A stretch of 64,000 nt of DNA from Verrucomicrobiota bacterium (GTDB lineage: Bacteria > Chlamydiota > Chlamydiia > Chlamydiales > Rhabdochlamydiaceae), in contig JAFEGW010000016.1 in the NCBI GenBank assembly GCA_018239715.1, positions 33,066 through 97,065 on the forward strand. Direction: 5' to 3'. Shown piece after piece: positions 51,341 to 59,807 of this stretch. Numbering within the stretch: position 1 is the stretch's first letter; every line of letters begins with the position of its first letter. Below the pieces are notes generated by a model, which was given only the letters and a program-made list of their open reading frames with translations, made no database searches and had not been told where the DNA came from. A program made the translations under genes and the position numbers.

Positions 51341-53224
51341 ATGAAAAACACTAAAGAAGTCATTGTGGTGGGAGGAGGTCTTGCAGGACTTGCTGCAGCC
51401 ATGAAACTGGCTGAGAATGGATGCCGCATCAAACTTGTCTCTGTCACCAAAGTCAAACGATCCCATTCGGTTTGTGCTCAAGGCGGCATTAATGCTGCCA
51501 TCAATATGAAAGGAGAAGACGACTCTCCTTATATCCATGCCTATGACACTATCAAAGGAGGAGATTTTCTTGCCGATCAACCTCCCGTCTTAGAAATGTG
51601 CCTTGCTGCACCGGGCATTATTCGCCTCATGGACCGCATGGGCTGTCCCTTTAATAGAACACCCGAAGGGAATCTCGATTTCCGCCGCTTTGGCGGCACC
51701 TTATATAATAGGACGGCTTTTTGCGGAGCCTCCACAGGACAGCAGCTTCTGTATGCCCTCGATGAACAGGTCCGCCGCTATGAAGCAGCAGGACAAGTCG
51801 AAAAATTCGAAAATCACGAATTTATGCGGCTGGTCATCGATGACGCCGGCATCGCCCGCGGCATTGTCTATATGGACCTGATTAATATGAAGCTCGATGT
51901 GATGAAAGCCGATGCGGTCGTGTTTGGAACAGGCGGCCCTGGCCTCATCTTCAAAAAATCGACCAATTCCACTTTTTGTACGGGCGCTGCTAATGGCAGG
52001 TTATTCATGCAAGGGATGGAGTATGCCAATGGCGAGTTCATCCAAATCCATCCGACGGCCATTCCAGGAGAAGATAAACTCCGGCTCATGTCAGAATCAC
52101 TCCGTGGTGAAGGGGGGCGGATTTGGGTCTACGGCGATTCCTCGAAATCCATCACTAACGCCGAAGGGCTCTCAATCCCCTGTGGAAAGACGGGACAGCC
52201 GTGGTATTTCTTGGAAGAGCTCTATCCCGGTTATGGGAACCTCGTTGCCCGTGATGTGGCCGCTCGCGAAATCTTGAGAGTATGTGAGCTGGGGCTAGGT
52301 GTCGATGGACAGCCCCAAGTTTATTTGGACATGACTCATCTGCCTCCCAAAACACTCCAGAAGGTCGAGTCGGTCTTGCATATTTATCAAAAATTCACCG
52401 GGCAAGATCCTCGTAAAGTCCCCATGAAGATTTTCCCTGCTGTCCATTACTCGATGGGCGGTGCCTGGGTCGATTGGCCATCGAGTGATGATCCTGATCG
52501 AAAGGCCCGCTTTCGTCAAATGACCAACATCCCCGGCTGCTTCAATGTCGGCGAATCGGAATTTCAATACCATGGCGCCAACCGCTTGGGAGCTAATTCG
52601 CTGGTTTCCTGCATTTTCGGCGGCTTAGTGGCCGGCGTTGAAATCCCTCGTTATTTGGAAACATTAACTCAAAATGCTGTGCAAATGCCCTCGCGCATCT
52701 TTTCCGAGGCGATGGCTCAAGAAGAGGCGTTCAAGCACGACCTGCTCACGCGCGACGGCTCCGAGAATATCCATCGCCTCCACGACGAGCTCTCCGATTG
52801 GATGATCCGCAATGTCACGGTGAAAAGAGACAATGCCGACCTCAAAAAAACCATCGATAAGCTTAAAGAGCTTCGCGAGAGATATCAACATATCCATCTC
52901 GATGATAAAGGGCAGCTCATGAATCAAACTTATGCATTTGCGAATCAATTCAGGGCCATGCTAGAACTGGCTTTAGCCATGACCAAGAGTGCTCTGATGC
53001 GAAACGAGTCCCGCGGCGCCCACTTTAAGCCTGAATTCCCTAGGCGCGATGATGCCAATTGGCTGAAAACGACCATTGCGACTTACCGGAAAGACGAGCC
53101 TGAAATCACCTATAAAAAAGTCGATCTTTCGCTGCTCGATCCTTTTGAGCGGGACTATGTTCATGCGAAAAAAGTGAAGCCGACCCTTAAACATATCCCC
53201 TCTAACATCCAGCTTCCTCTATGA
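51341..53224 (+). CDS. sdhA: Succinate dehydrogenase flavoprotein subunit
   Basis: 627 residues. The N-terminal Rossmann FAD motif VVGGGLAGLAAAMKLAENG is followed by the FAD-binding SVCAQGGINAA. The catalytic region has FGTGGPGLIFKKSTNS and SLRGEGGRIWV, then HYSMGGAWVDW and ANRLGANSLVSCIFGG. These match the fumarate/succinate oxidoreductase family, of the Bacillus/epsilon type in keeping with its SdhC. Length is normal. The stop overlaps sdhB's start (ATGA). Confidence 0.96.
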   Translation: MKNTKEVIVVGGGLAGLAAAMKLAENGCRIKLVSVTKVKRSHSVCAQGGINAAINMKGEDDSPYIHAYDTIKGGDFLADQPPVLEMCLAAPGIIRLMDRMGCPFNRTPEGNLDFRRFGGTLYNRTAFCGASTGQQLLYALDEQVRRYEAAGQVEKFENHEFMRLVIDDAGIARGIVYMDLINMKLDVMKADAVVFGTGGPGLIFKKSTNSTFCTGAANGRLFMQGMEYANGEFIQIHPTAIPGEDKLRLMSESLRGEGGRIWVYGDSSKSITNAEGLSIPCGKTGQPWYFLEELYPGYGNLVARDVAAREILRVCELGLGVDGQPQVYLDMTHLPPKTLQKVESVLHIYQKFTGQDPRKVPMKIFPAVHYSMGGAWVDWPSSDDPDRKARFRQMTNIPGCFNVGESEFQYHGANRLGANSLVSCIFGGLVAGVEIPRYLETLTQNAVQMPSRIFSEAMAQEEAFKHDLLTRDGSENIHRLHDELSDWMIRNVTVKRDNADLKKTIDKLKELRERYQHIHLDDKGQLMNQTYAFANQFRAMLELALAMTKSALMRNESRGAHFKPEFPRRDDANWLKTTIATYRKDEPEITYKKVDLSLLDPFERDYVHAKKVKPTLKHIPSNIQLPL

Positions 53225-54000
53225 GTGAAACCTTTATCTTAAAAATTTATCGCGGCACTCCTGAGAAACAATATTGGGAAGAGTTCGAACTGGTTGTAAA
53301 GCCGTTTTACAATCTCATCAGTGCTTTGATGGACATCCAAAAATCCCCCGTCAATCGAAAAGGTGAAAAAGTCGAGCCTATTGCTTGGGAACAAGGATGC
53401 CTCGAAGAAGTGTGCGGTTCTTGTTCCATGCTGATTAATGGCAAGCCCCGCCAAGCGTGCACCGCCCTCATTCAAAATCTGATCGATGAGTCTAAAAGCC
53501 GGATTGTCACTGTTGCTCCCATGACAAAGTTTCCCTTGGTCCGCGATCTTGTCGTCAATCGGGATAGAATGTTTGAAGATCTCAAAAGAATCCGCGGCTG
53601 GGTCGAGATCGACGGCTCCTTTGAGCGAGGATTTGGACCTAAACAAGATCCTAAAATCCAAGAGGCCCGCTATGTGCTTTCCACTTGCATGACATGCGGC
53701 TGCTGCGTGGAGGCCTGCCCGCAAGTCAACAAAAACTCTAAATTCATCGGCCCTGCGGCGATTTCCCAGACCCGTCTTTTTAACACGCATCCCACCAGCA
53801 AAATGCAAGCTCCCGAGCGGCTTCGAGTCCTCATGGACGAAGGGGGAGTTAGCGACTGCGGCAATGCGCAAAACTGCGCCCGCGTCTGCCCTAAAAATAT
53901 CCCTCTTACAGAGTCGATTGCTGTCATGGGGCGGGAAGTTTCCAAGCAAGCGCTTCATGATCTCATCAGCCTGCCTGATGCCTACAAAGAAAACGACTGA
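53221..54000 (+). CDS. sdhB: Succinate dehydrogenase iron-sulfur subunit
   Basis: 259 residues. The 2Fe-2S ferredoxin domain (about 1-110) has cysteines in GCLEEVCGSCSM and PRQAC. The C-terminal domain has the two 4Fe-4S/3Fe-4S cysteine clusters STCMTCGCCVEACP and CARVCPKNIP. SdhB passes electrons from FAD to the membrane subunit. It completes the tatD-sdhC-sdhA-sdhB operon, whose order is the same in Chlamydia. Electrons from succinate feed the respiratory chain; no other respiratory genes are in this window. Confidence 0.96.
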   Translation: MSETFILKIYRGTPEKQYWEEFELVVKPFYNLISALMDIQKSPVNRKGEKVEPIAWEQGCLEEVCGSCSMLINGKPRQACTALIQNLIDESKSRIVTVAPMTKFPLVRDLVVNRDRMFEDLKRIRGWVEIDGSFERGFGPKQDPKIQEARYVLSTCMTCGCCVEACPQVNKNSKFIGPAAISQTRLFNTHPTSKMQAPERLRVLMDEGGVSDCGNAQNCARVCPKNIPLTESIAVMGREVSKQALHDLISLPDAYKEND

Positions 54001-54083
54001 CCGTCGGAGTTAGCAGAGTTCTATTTCTTTCTTCTTGCGGCTAACAATTAAAAATTTTATCATTTAATACTAAAGATTTAATT

Positions 54084-54911
54084 ATGAATCTGCGAATAGC
54101 AGAAAATTATCAGGCATTAAAGCAGGAAGTCGCTGACAACTGGACAACAGGTGTTGCAATGACGGTTATTGCTCTTGTGGTAGGACGCATCTATGGCAAA
54201 ACGGCCCTGCTCGGGGTCGTGGTGCTGACGGTGGGTAACTACTCCATCATCGGGCGGCAAATCCGTGTGTTTAGCTGGATGAATGTGAGAAAAACTCTCA
54301 TTGCTGTCGTGGTATTTGGCAATAGCTACTACAACGTGATCAACCCTAAGATGATGAGCTATATCGCTGTCGCTCTGCTCCTTGCCGACAATTTTCAACT
54401 GGCGACGGTCAATGAAGATCTTTCCACTCAAAATGAGGCTCTGAAAGCCAACAATACCAAACTTCAGCAGGCTTACGCAGAATTAATCAAGCTCAAAGGA
54501 GAGTTGGAAAAATTAGTCCCCCCTGCAAAAAGGCTTGAAGAAGCTAAAAAAGAGAATGAGCAGGCAACTCAAACTGCAACACAAATCGTTCCCCAAGAAA
54601 TTCAGGATATTCCTGATCAACTTCATAAAGTGTCGGTGCTATTCAAGGCACTCTTGGACGATCAAGCTATGCAGGAAAGTATAAAGTATGAAGCAGATTT
54701 GAGGAAAAAGATCTCCACTATGTTGAAAGCATTTGAGGGGTTTTATGATGAACTCAAGCCTTTAGCAGAACAGGCTGAGAAGCTGAGTGAAAGCCTGAGA
54801 GGATCTACAGCAGAAATGCAATCGAATGTCGTTTTAACCCAGAGACAGGTTCAGGTTTTGAAAGAAGTCTTAAAAAACATAAGACACATTCCCGGAGCGG
54901 CAGTGACATGA
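54084..54911 (+). CDS. Inc-like membrane/coiled-coil protein
   Basis: 275 residues. The N-terminal third holds two hydrophobic lobes (about 22-56, then 70-104). The rest is coiled coil (about 108-270), rich in Glu, Lys and Gln: STQNEALKANNTKLQQAYAE and ELEKLVPPAKRLEEAKKENE. Paired hydrophobic lobes plus a cytosolic coiled coil suggest a chlamydial inclusion membrane protein or a membrane-tethered scaffold. I recognise no family. First of three overlapping genes (54084-56261), all rich in coiled coil, so probably one complex. Ends with an ATGA overlap on the next gene. Confidence 0.6.
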   Translation: MNLRIAENYQALKQEVADNWTTGVAMTVIALVVGRIYGKTALLGVVVLTVGNYSIIGRQIRVFSWMNVRKTLIAVVVFGNSYYNVINPKMMSYIAVALLLADNFQLATVNEDLSTQNEALKANNTKLQQAYAELIKLKGELEKLVPPAKRLEEAKKENEQATQTATQIVPQEIQDIPDQLHKVSVLFKALLDDQAMQESIKYEADLRKKISTMLKAFEGFYDELKPLAEQAEKLSESLRGSTAEMQSNVVLTQRQVQVLKEVLKNIRHIPGAAVT

Positions 54912-55774
54912 GTACAACCAGCGGAAATCAAAATTGTACACGGTATTGTTGGGGTCCTCTTCATATCCATCCGCAGTCGGAATCTTTATCGGATGATTTA
55001 TGGAGAATAGGCACAGCGCTCACTCGGATTCCCGGTTTTTTTGAAGAAGCCGCTTCGTATCAAGACCCTCTTCGACCCGCAGAACCGCTGACTCAGCGAG
55101 TTGTTGATAACATTTTTTTAGGGTTGATGGCACTCACTGCTCTTGGCTCAGCTCCTTTTGTCATGGCAAGTTCTGGAGTGGCCTATGTGGGTGAGAAATT
55201 TCTGGACAAAGTGGATATTCTCCAACGGGTTGCTGAAAAAGTACAGATTTTCGGAGTGTCGCTAAAAGAGCAAGAAAAAATGATTGCGGATTTTAAACCG
55301 CTGCTTGAACTGGTCGATAAAATTCCTCAGATTGCCCAGCAAGCAGAACAAAAAACGGCGGCCTATATCGAAAGCACGCGAGAGCTCCATGAGCTGCAGG
55401 AAAAATACAGAGCGCACCCCGCGATTTTAGAAAAAATAAGCCGTATGATCGCTCGGCTTCAGGAACTACTCCCTAAGCTGATCGAAGAAAAAAAATCGAA
55501 TGCTCTCCAGCAGCGGTTGTTAAAACAACGGTTACAAGTTGCTGCACAAATTTCCGATGAGGAGCAAAAAATAAAGGCCTTGCAGGCCCGTCTACAGGGC
55601 GTTGTAGCCCGAGTTCAAGAAAAGAATGCGAGGCTGCAACAACTTACAAGACAGGTGACGTACTCGACGCAACGAAAAGATCAGCAAGTGGAGGCTCTTG
55701 CTGCTCATGTCGAGTCATTATCTCAAACGGAAAGCAGAAGGAGACCTGATGGTCAGCCGGTGGTTTTGGTCTAG
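54908..55774 (+). CDS. Inc-like coiled-coil protein
   Basis: 288 residues. A polar N-terminus (about 1-70) is followed by one bilobed hydrophobic region (about 74-100, FLGLMALTALGSAPFVMASSG) and a long coiled coil (about 110-285) dense in Gln, Glu, Lys and Leu. It shares this layout with the gene upstream, to which it is joined by a 4-base overlap, and with 17693-18850. Function is unknown; a paralogous set is suggested by layout and position, not proven by alignment. Its 3' end overlaps the third gene by 26 bases. Confidence 0.6.
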   Translation: MSTTSGNQNCTRYCWGPLHIHPQSESLSDDLWRIGTALTRIPGFFEEAASYQDPLRPAEPLTQRVVDNIFLGLMALTALGSAPFVMASSGVAYVGEKFLDKVDILQRVAEKVQIFGVSLKEQEKMIADFKPLLELVDKIPQIAQQAEQKTAAYIESTRELHELQEKYRAHPAILEKISRMIARLQELLPKLIEEKKSNALQQRLLKQRLQVAAQISDEEQKIKALQARLQGVVARVQEKNARLQQLTRQVTYSTQRKDQQVEALAAHVESLSQTESRRRPDGQPVVLV

Positions 55775-56261
55775 CTTAGGCTGGGATAGGGGGACTTCAG
55801 ATCCAGTAGAGCAGCAGGTCGCGGCAAGAAATACGTTGCTGGCTGAAAATGCTCAGCAGGTAGGCAACGTTACACGCATCAGTGAAGAATTGCTCGCTTG
55901 CTATAAGGCGCAAAAAGTAGCCTTTCCCATCTTTTTTGAAACCTTATCCAAGCCGCAGCACCCGCCCACCCTCTCTGACAGTGAGATGATCGAAGATTTA
56001 AGGTTGATGGTCATGGCTTTGACAACGGATCTTTCGGGTTTAGGTCAAGAACTTGATAAAATCCGTCAACGCAGGGAACTTATGGAGCAGCTAGTGACAA
56101 TTTGGGAGAAAGTCGAAACAAATATCGATAGTTCCCTGGCCCATCTAGGGGCTACCCAACGACTAGACGAGAAGATCATTCAAGATCTATCGGCAGTTTT
56201 AGCACAGATCAGCTCGCTCGGTGTACAACCGACGTGCCGTGCTGGCTCAAGGCCTCAATAG
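55749..56261 (+). CDS. Small helical protein, third gene of the Inc-like operon
   Basis: 170 residues from ATG 55749, chosen because AGAAGGAGA lies five bases upstream; the frame is open further to 55698. No hydrophobic segment. The sequence is helical (VEQQVAARNTLLAENAQQVG, LMVMALTTDLSGLGQELDK, and IRQRRELMEQLVTIWEKVE). It may be a soluble partner or chaperone for the two membrane proteins upstream. It overlaps the convergent lplA-like gene by 53 bases, so its last 17 residues are constrained by that gene. No family recognised. Confidence 0.55.
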   Translation: MVSRWFWSSLGWDRGTSDPVEQQVAARNTLLAENAQQVGNVTRISEELLACYKAQKVAFPIFFETLSKPQHPPTLSDSEMIEDLRLMVMALTTDLSGLGQELDKIRQRRELMEQLVTIWEKVETNIDSSLAHLGATQRLDEKIIQDLSAVLAQISSLGVQPTCRAGSRPQ

Positions 56262-56901
56262 AAAGACTCTCTAGGTTTATTTCATTTGCGCCTAATTGGC
56301 TTTGCAGGTGTTTTTTCAAACCCTGAAGCCATGTATCTCGATCCGCTAAATGATCAGACAAGCAGCACACAAACTCCTCATGCGACCGTCCTGCTCTGTA
56401 AGCAGGAGTTTTTGCAGGATGCTTCAAAAGATTCATTCGAGAAGTTTCATAGTCCCATAGAAAAGAGGTATGGACCAGCCACCGGTCTTTTTTTATGTAG
56501 AGGGCATTGCCGCCGCATTTTTTTTCACCGAGGACAAAATCGTTTTCCCGGAGTTTAAGCCCTGGTGTGGCAGGGGCAAGGACAGACTCGGCCCACCGGA
56601 GAATAGGTTCGGGGTAAGGTTGAAAAGGATGATCGGCTTTATTGCAAATGAACGTGAGAAAGACGGTATTCTCATCGACGATCACCGTTCCCCCGCCGCT
56701 AAAGCGTCGTAATATCGGAATAGAGGCGGGAAGTTGATCGAGATGGACCAGAGTTTCGGCTTTACCGGAGATGCCCATGACAATGGTGGGAGAAGAGCCG
56801 ACGTTGATCAAACAGAAATTCCGATCATCCTGGCGCAGCAGATCCTCTTCTAAACGGAGCTGATCGTGAATAGAATAGTCGTGCAAATGAAGGAGATTCA
56901 T
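56209..56901 (-). CDS. Lipoate-protein ligase A-like protein
   Basis: 230 residues of the biotin/lipoate ligase fold: NVGSSPTIVMGISG, RRFSGGGTVIVDENTVFLTF (the RR-SGGG-V lipoyl-AMP motif), ENDFVLGEKKCGGNA with the catalytic Lys in GEKKCGG, and HTSFLWD. It transfers lipoate or octanoate to E2/GcvH domains. Chlamydia carries an lplA-type gene in the same place beside mnmG. Smaller than E. coli LplA (no C-terminal accessory domain visible), so activation of free lipoate may need another enzyme. Start overlaps the upstream gene's stop by 4 bases. Confidence 0.85.
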   Translation of the reverse strand: MNLLHLHDYSIHDQLRLEEDLLRQDDRNFCLINVGSSPTIVMGISGKAETLVHLDQLPASIPILRRFSGGGTVIVDENTVFLTFICNKADHPFQPYPEPILRWAESVLAPATPGLKLRENDFVLGEKKCGGNALYIKKDRWLVHTSFLWDYETSRMNLLKHPAKTPAYRAGRSHEEFVCCLSDHLADRDTWLQGLKKHLQSQLGANEINLESLSIEALSQHGTSVVHRAS

Positions 56902-57779
56902 GAGGCATCCGAGGAAACAATCTTGTTTCCGGTTTTTTTGGCTTCGTCAGTCGCCCGCTTGACACCTTCTAAAAGATGATTGAAGTCATCTGCAGGGGTA
57001 GAGATAGGGGTTGTTTTATCGAGCGTAATGAGGCCGATGGAGACAGAAAGAGGGAGGCTAAAGGAGGTGCGGAGGACTTCGGTCCGGATGGTCTCCGCAA
57101 TGATGTCAGCTGCGCGGTGAGAGGTGCGAGGGAGCATGAGAATAAATTGTCCTGGTGCTTGAGGGATCAAGAGATCGTTTTTGCGGAGGTTTTGCTGAAG
57201 GACTTTATGCAAGTGCGAGACAGCAGCCGTTGATTTGGAGGTCGGGATTTTTTTAAACTCATCAAGTTCGATCATGAGAAGACTTAAGATGGTGGAAGAT
57301 TTGCGGGCTTTGGCGATCTCTTTCATCGCTTGATCATTTAAAAATTTATGCTTAGTGAGCGGAAGCTGCGCTTTCATGCGAGGGGTGCTGCGCTGAGCGA
57401 TCTGGGTAATTTTTTTAGGCTTGTCTTGGTTTTTGAATGTGACTGCAATCCTCTGCTCGATCTCATTTTTATCCAAAGGCGCGTTAATAAAATCGGTGAT
57501 CCCCGCTCGAAGGGCCGCCTGATAGAAACTTTTTTTAAGGTTGCTGGTGATTAGAAGGATGGGTGTCTCTTTAAAAACCGCAGCTCGGATTTTTTCAGCG
57601 GTTTCTAAACTATGCCCCTCTTGGATTTTTGCATCGAGGATCACGAGGTCGACGCGAGTCGTTTTTAACAGTTCGAGAGTGGATTTGAGATCAGACCTTT
57701 CGATAAGATGGGCATCTTTCAGCGCTTTTTGCAGGATCAAGAGCTTGGCATGACCTTCAATGACAACCAGGGCAATCAT
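56898..57779 (-). CDS. Receiver-GGDEF-like protein, degenerate
   Basis: About 293 residues from ATG 57779, which overlaps the mnmG end by 23 bases; the frame is open to 57815. The N-terminal half is receiver-like: [18 protein letters not shown] keeps an Asp, and PILLITSN and the FINAPLDK strand follow, though the first acidic pair is missing. The C-terminal half has the GGDEF fold ([41 protein letters not shown]), but the GG(D/E)EF signature itself is replaced by APGQF. The catalytic loop is therefore absent, and it is probably not a cyclase. It may be a regulator or nucleotide-binding relic. Confidence 0.75.
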   Translation of the reverse strand: MIALVVIEGHAKLLILQKALKDAHLIERSDLKSTLELLKTTRVDLVILDAKIQEGHSLETAEKIRAAVFKETPILLITSNLKKSFYQAALRAGITDFINAPLDKNEIEQRIAVTFKNQDKPKKITQIAQRSTPRMKAQLPLTKHKFLNDQAMKEIAKARKSSTILSLLMIELDEFKKIPTSKSTAAVSHLHKVLQQNLRKNDLLIPQAPGQFILMLPRTSHRAADIIAETIRTEVLRTSFSLPLSVSIGLITLDKTTPISTPADDFNHLLEGVKRATDEAKKTGNKIVSSDAS

Positions 57780-59619
57780 CGGGTTCACTATAAAGATTTT
57801 TATTGCGAAGCGCAACCATCAAGACTTGGATATCGGCGGGAGTGATCCCCCCTAAGCGAGAGGCCTGCCCTACCGTCCGTGGCTTGATTTTGTCGAGTTT
57901 TTCACGGGCCTCGCGGCTAAGTCCTGCGATTTGTAAAAAGTCGAGGCGGGAAGGAATTTCCATCCGTTCAATTCCCTCGAGTTTGGCAACCTCTTGGTGT
58001 TGACGCTGGATGTAGCCAGCATATTTAATATGGAGCTCGACTTGGAAATTAATCTCAAGGCCATGATCTTGGACGGTATCTGGATAATCGGCCAGCAGCT
58101 GTGCATAGGTCATGGCGGGGCGGCAGAGGAGCTGGGCCAAAGAAACGCTTTTGCCTTCCAAGGAGGTGTATTTTTTGGTTAAGAATTGGATCTGGTCGGC
58201 AATCGTTTTTTCTTTGTGCTGCAATTTTAAAAACCGCTTCTCATCAATGAGTCCCAGTTCATAACCATAGCGCCTGAGTCGGAGGTCGGCATTGTCTTGC
58301 CGGATCAGGAGGCGGTGTTCGGCGCGGCTCGTGAACATCCGGTAGGGCTCATCGAGTTCCTTGGTGATCAGCTCATCGATCATCACCCCGATATAGGCAT
58401 CGGAACGTTTCAGATAGAAAGGGGATTTGCCTTGAACTTTGAGCGCTGCATTGATTCCTGCGATGAGTCCTTGCCCTGCCGCCTCTTCATAACCTGTGGT
58501 TCCATTGATTTGCCCGGAGATATAAAGACCTTCGACGGCTTTGGATTCTAGAGTCGGGTAGAGCTGGCCGCTGGTGATATAATCGTACTCGATGGCGTAA
58601 GCAGGCCGCATGATTTCAGCATTTTGCAGGCCGGGGATTGTCCGGATCATTTTCAATTGGACATCGAATGGCAACGAAGTCGAAATTCCGTTGATGTAGA
58701 GCTCATCGGTCTGCAATCCTTCCGGTTCAATAAAAATCTGGTGCCTATCCTTGTCAGCAAACCGGACGAATTTATCTTCGATAGAAGGGCAATAGCGTGG
58801 ACCTCTGCTTTGGATTTGGCCGGAGTACATCGGCGAAAGATGCAGATGCTTCAAGATCACTTTTTTGGTGTCTTCGGATGTGTAAGTGATATAGCAGGGC
58901 ACTTGCTCAAGTCCGGGCCCTTCCGGTTCATCATAGGAAAAACGGATTCCCGATTCTCCCTCTTGCCGCTCCATCTGCGCGATATCAATACTGCGGCGGT
59001 TGACGCGGGGAGGAGTTCCCGTTTTAAGGCGGCCGAGTTTAAAGCCGAACTGCTCTAAGCTGCCCGAGAGTCCCATGGACGGCTTATCGCCTGCACGGCC
59101 TCCGGAGAATGTCGTCGTTCCAATATGGATCATGCCTCGCATGAAAGTGCCGGAAGAGAGGATGACCGTTTTCGCTTTATAAGCGATGCCTTCTTGCGTT
59201 TCGACCCCGATGATTTTTTGATTTTCGACGATGAGCTTTTCTGTGGTCCCTTGTTTGATGAAAAGGTTCAGTGTTGCTTCCAGCTTTTTTTTCATCACGG
59301 TCTGATAGGCGAGCTTGTCGCTTTGCGCACGTGGAGACCAAACAGCGGGTCCTTTGGAGCTATTGAGCATTCGGTATTGGATGGCGGTCTCATCCGCGAC
59401 TTTGCCCATGATGCCGCCCATGGCATCGATCTCGCGGACGATATGTCCCTTGGCTGTTCCGCCGATAGCCGGGTTGCAGCTCATCTTGCCGATAGTATCG
59501 AGGTTCATCGTCAAGAGGAGAGTTTTTGCGCCCATGCGGGCAGACGCATGCGCAGCTTCACAGCCTGCATGGCCAGCACCTACCACGATAACATCGAATT
59601 CTTCCGGAAAAGTCCACAT
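57757..59619 (-). CDS. mnmG: tRNA uridine 5-carboxymethylaminomethyl modification enzyme MnmG
   Basis: 620 residues. The FAD motif [20 protein letters not shown] starts the protein. [20 protein letters not shown] and [20 protein letters not shown] are the invariant GidA signatures. [11 protein letters not shown] and [11 protein letters not shown] follow, then [13 protein letters not shown] and the C-terminal helical domain. MnmG with MnmE modifies U34 of tRNAs. Length is normal. It is cotranscribed with the receiver-like and lplA-like genes (minus strand). Confidence 0.97.
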   Translation of the reverse strand: MWTFPEEFDVIVVGAGHAGCEAAHASARMGAKTLLLTMNLDTIGKMSCNPAIGGTAKGHIVREIDAMGGIMGKVADETAIQYRMLNSSKGPAVWSPRAQSDKLAYQTVMKKKLEATLNLFIKQGTTEKLIVENQKIIGVETQEGIAYKAKTVILSSGTFMRGMIHIGTTTFSGGRAGDKPSMGLSGSLEQFGFKLGRLKTGTPPRVNRRSIDIAQMERQEGESGIRFSYDEPEGPGLEQVPCYITYTSEDTKKVILKHLHLSPMYSGQIQSRGPRYCPSIEDKFVRFADKDRHQIFIEPEGLQTDELYINGISTSLPFDVQLKMIRTIPGLQNAEIMRPAYAIEYDYITSGQLYPTLESKAVEGLYISGQINGTTGYEEAAGQGLIAGINAALKVQGKSPFYLKRSDAYIGVMIDELITKELDEPYRMFTSRAEHRLLIRQDNADLRLRRYGYELGLIDEKRFLKLQHKEKTIADQIQFLTKKYTSLEGKSVSLAQLLCRPAMTYAQLLADYPDTVQDHGLEINFQVELHIKYAGYIQRQHQEVAKLEGIERMEIPSRLDFLQIAGLSREAREKLDKIKPRTVGQASRLGGITPADIQVLMVALRNKNLYSEPDDCPGCH

Positions 59620-59657
59620 AAAGGGACTATTATAAAGAAAAGAGATAGAATAAACAA

Positions 59658-59682
59658 CCTATGGATAGTCAAAATCCATAGG
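59658..59682 (-). terminator. Hairpin after the COX24-like gene
   Basis: CCTATGGA at 59658-59665 pairs perfectly with TCCATAGG at 59675-59682 (nine-base loop). On the minus strand TTGTTTATTC follows, modestly T-rich. It lies between the small basic gene and mnmG. Confidence 0.6.
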
Positions 59683-59691
59683 CTTGTCAAA

Positions 59692-59778
59692 TTAAGTCTT
59701 ATGGCGGTCGCGACGACGGCGTTTTTTACGCTTGTGCTTTGCCATTTTATATTTTCTTTTTTTCTTAACAGATGACAT
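59692..59778 (-). CDS. Very small basic AURKAIP1/COX24-like protein
   Basis: A 28-codon gene, ATG at 59778-59776 and TAA at 59694-59692. The product is MSSVKKKRKYKMAK followed by HKRKKRRRRDRHKT. This matches the bacterial AURKAIP1/COX24-domain proteins: a V-K-K-R-x2-K-M-x-K-H-K start then an Arg/Lys cluster. They are ribosome-associated basic peptides related to mitochondrial mS38. AGGAA lies about 11 bases upstream and a hairpin follows. It is easily missed because of its size. Role: binding the small ribosomal subunit, inferred from the family. Confidence 0.8.
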   Translation of the reverse strand: MSSVKKKRKYKMAKHKRKKRRRRDRHKT

Positions 59779-59807
59779 ATCTTTCGTTTTTCCTATGGTT
59801 TCAAAAA

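Noticed and set aside
57757..57815. Extended start of the receiver/GGDEF-like gene at 57815
   Set aside because: It would overlap mnmG by 59 bases; the ATG at 57779 gives a normal receiver start ([12 protein letters not shown]) and a smaller overlap.
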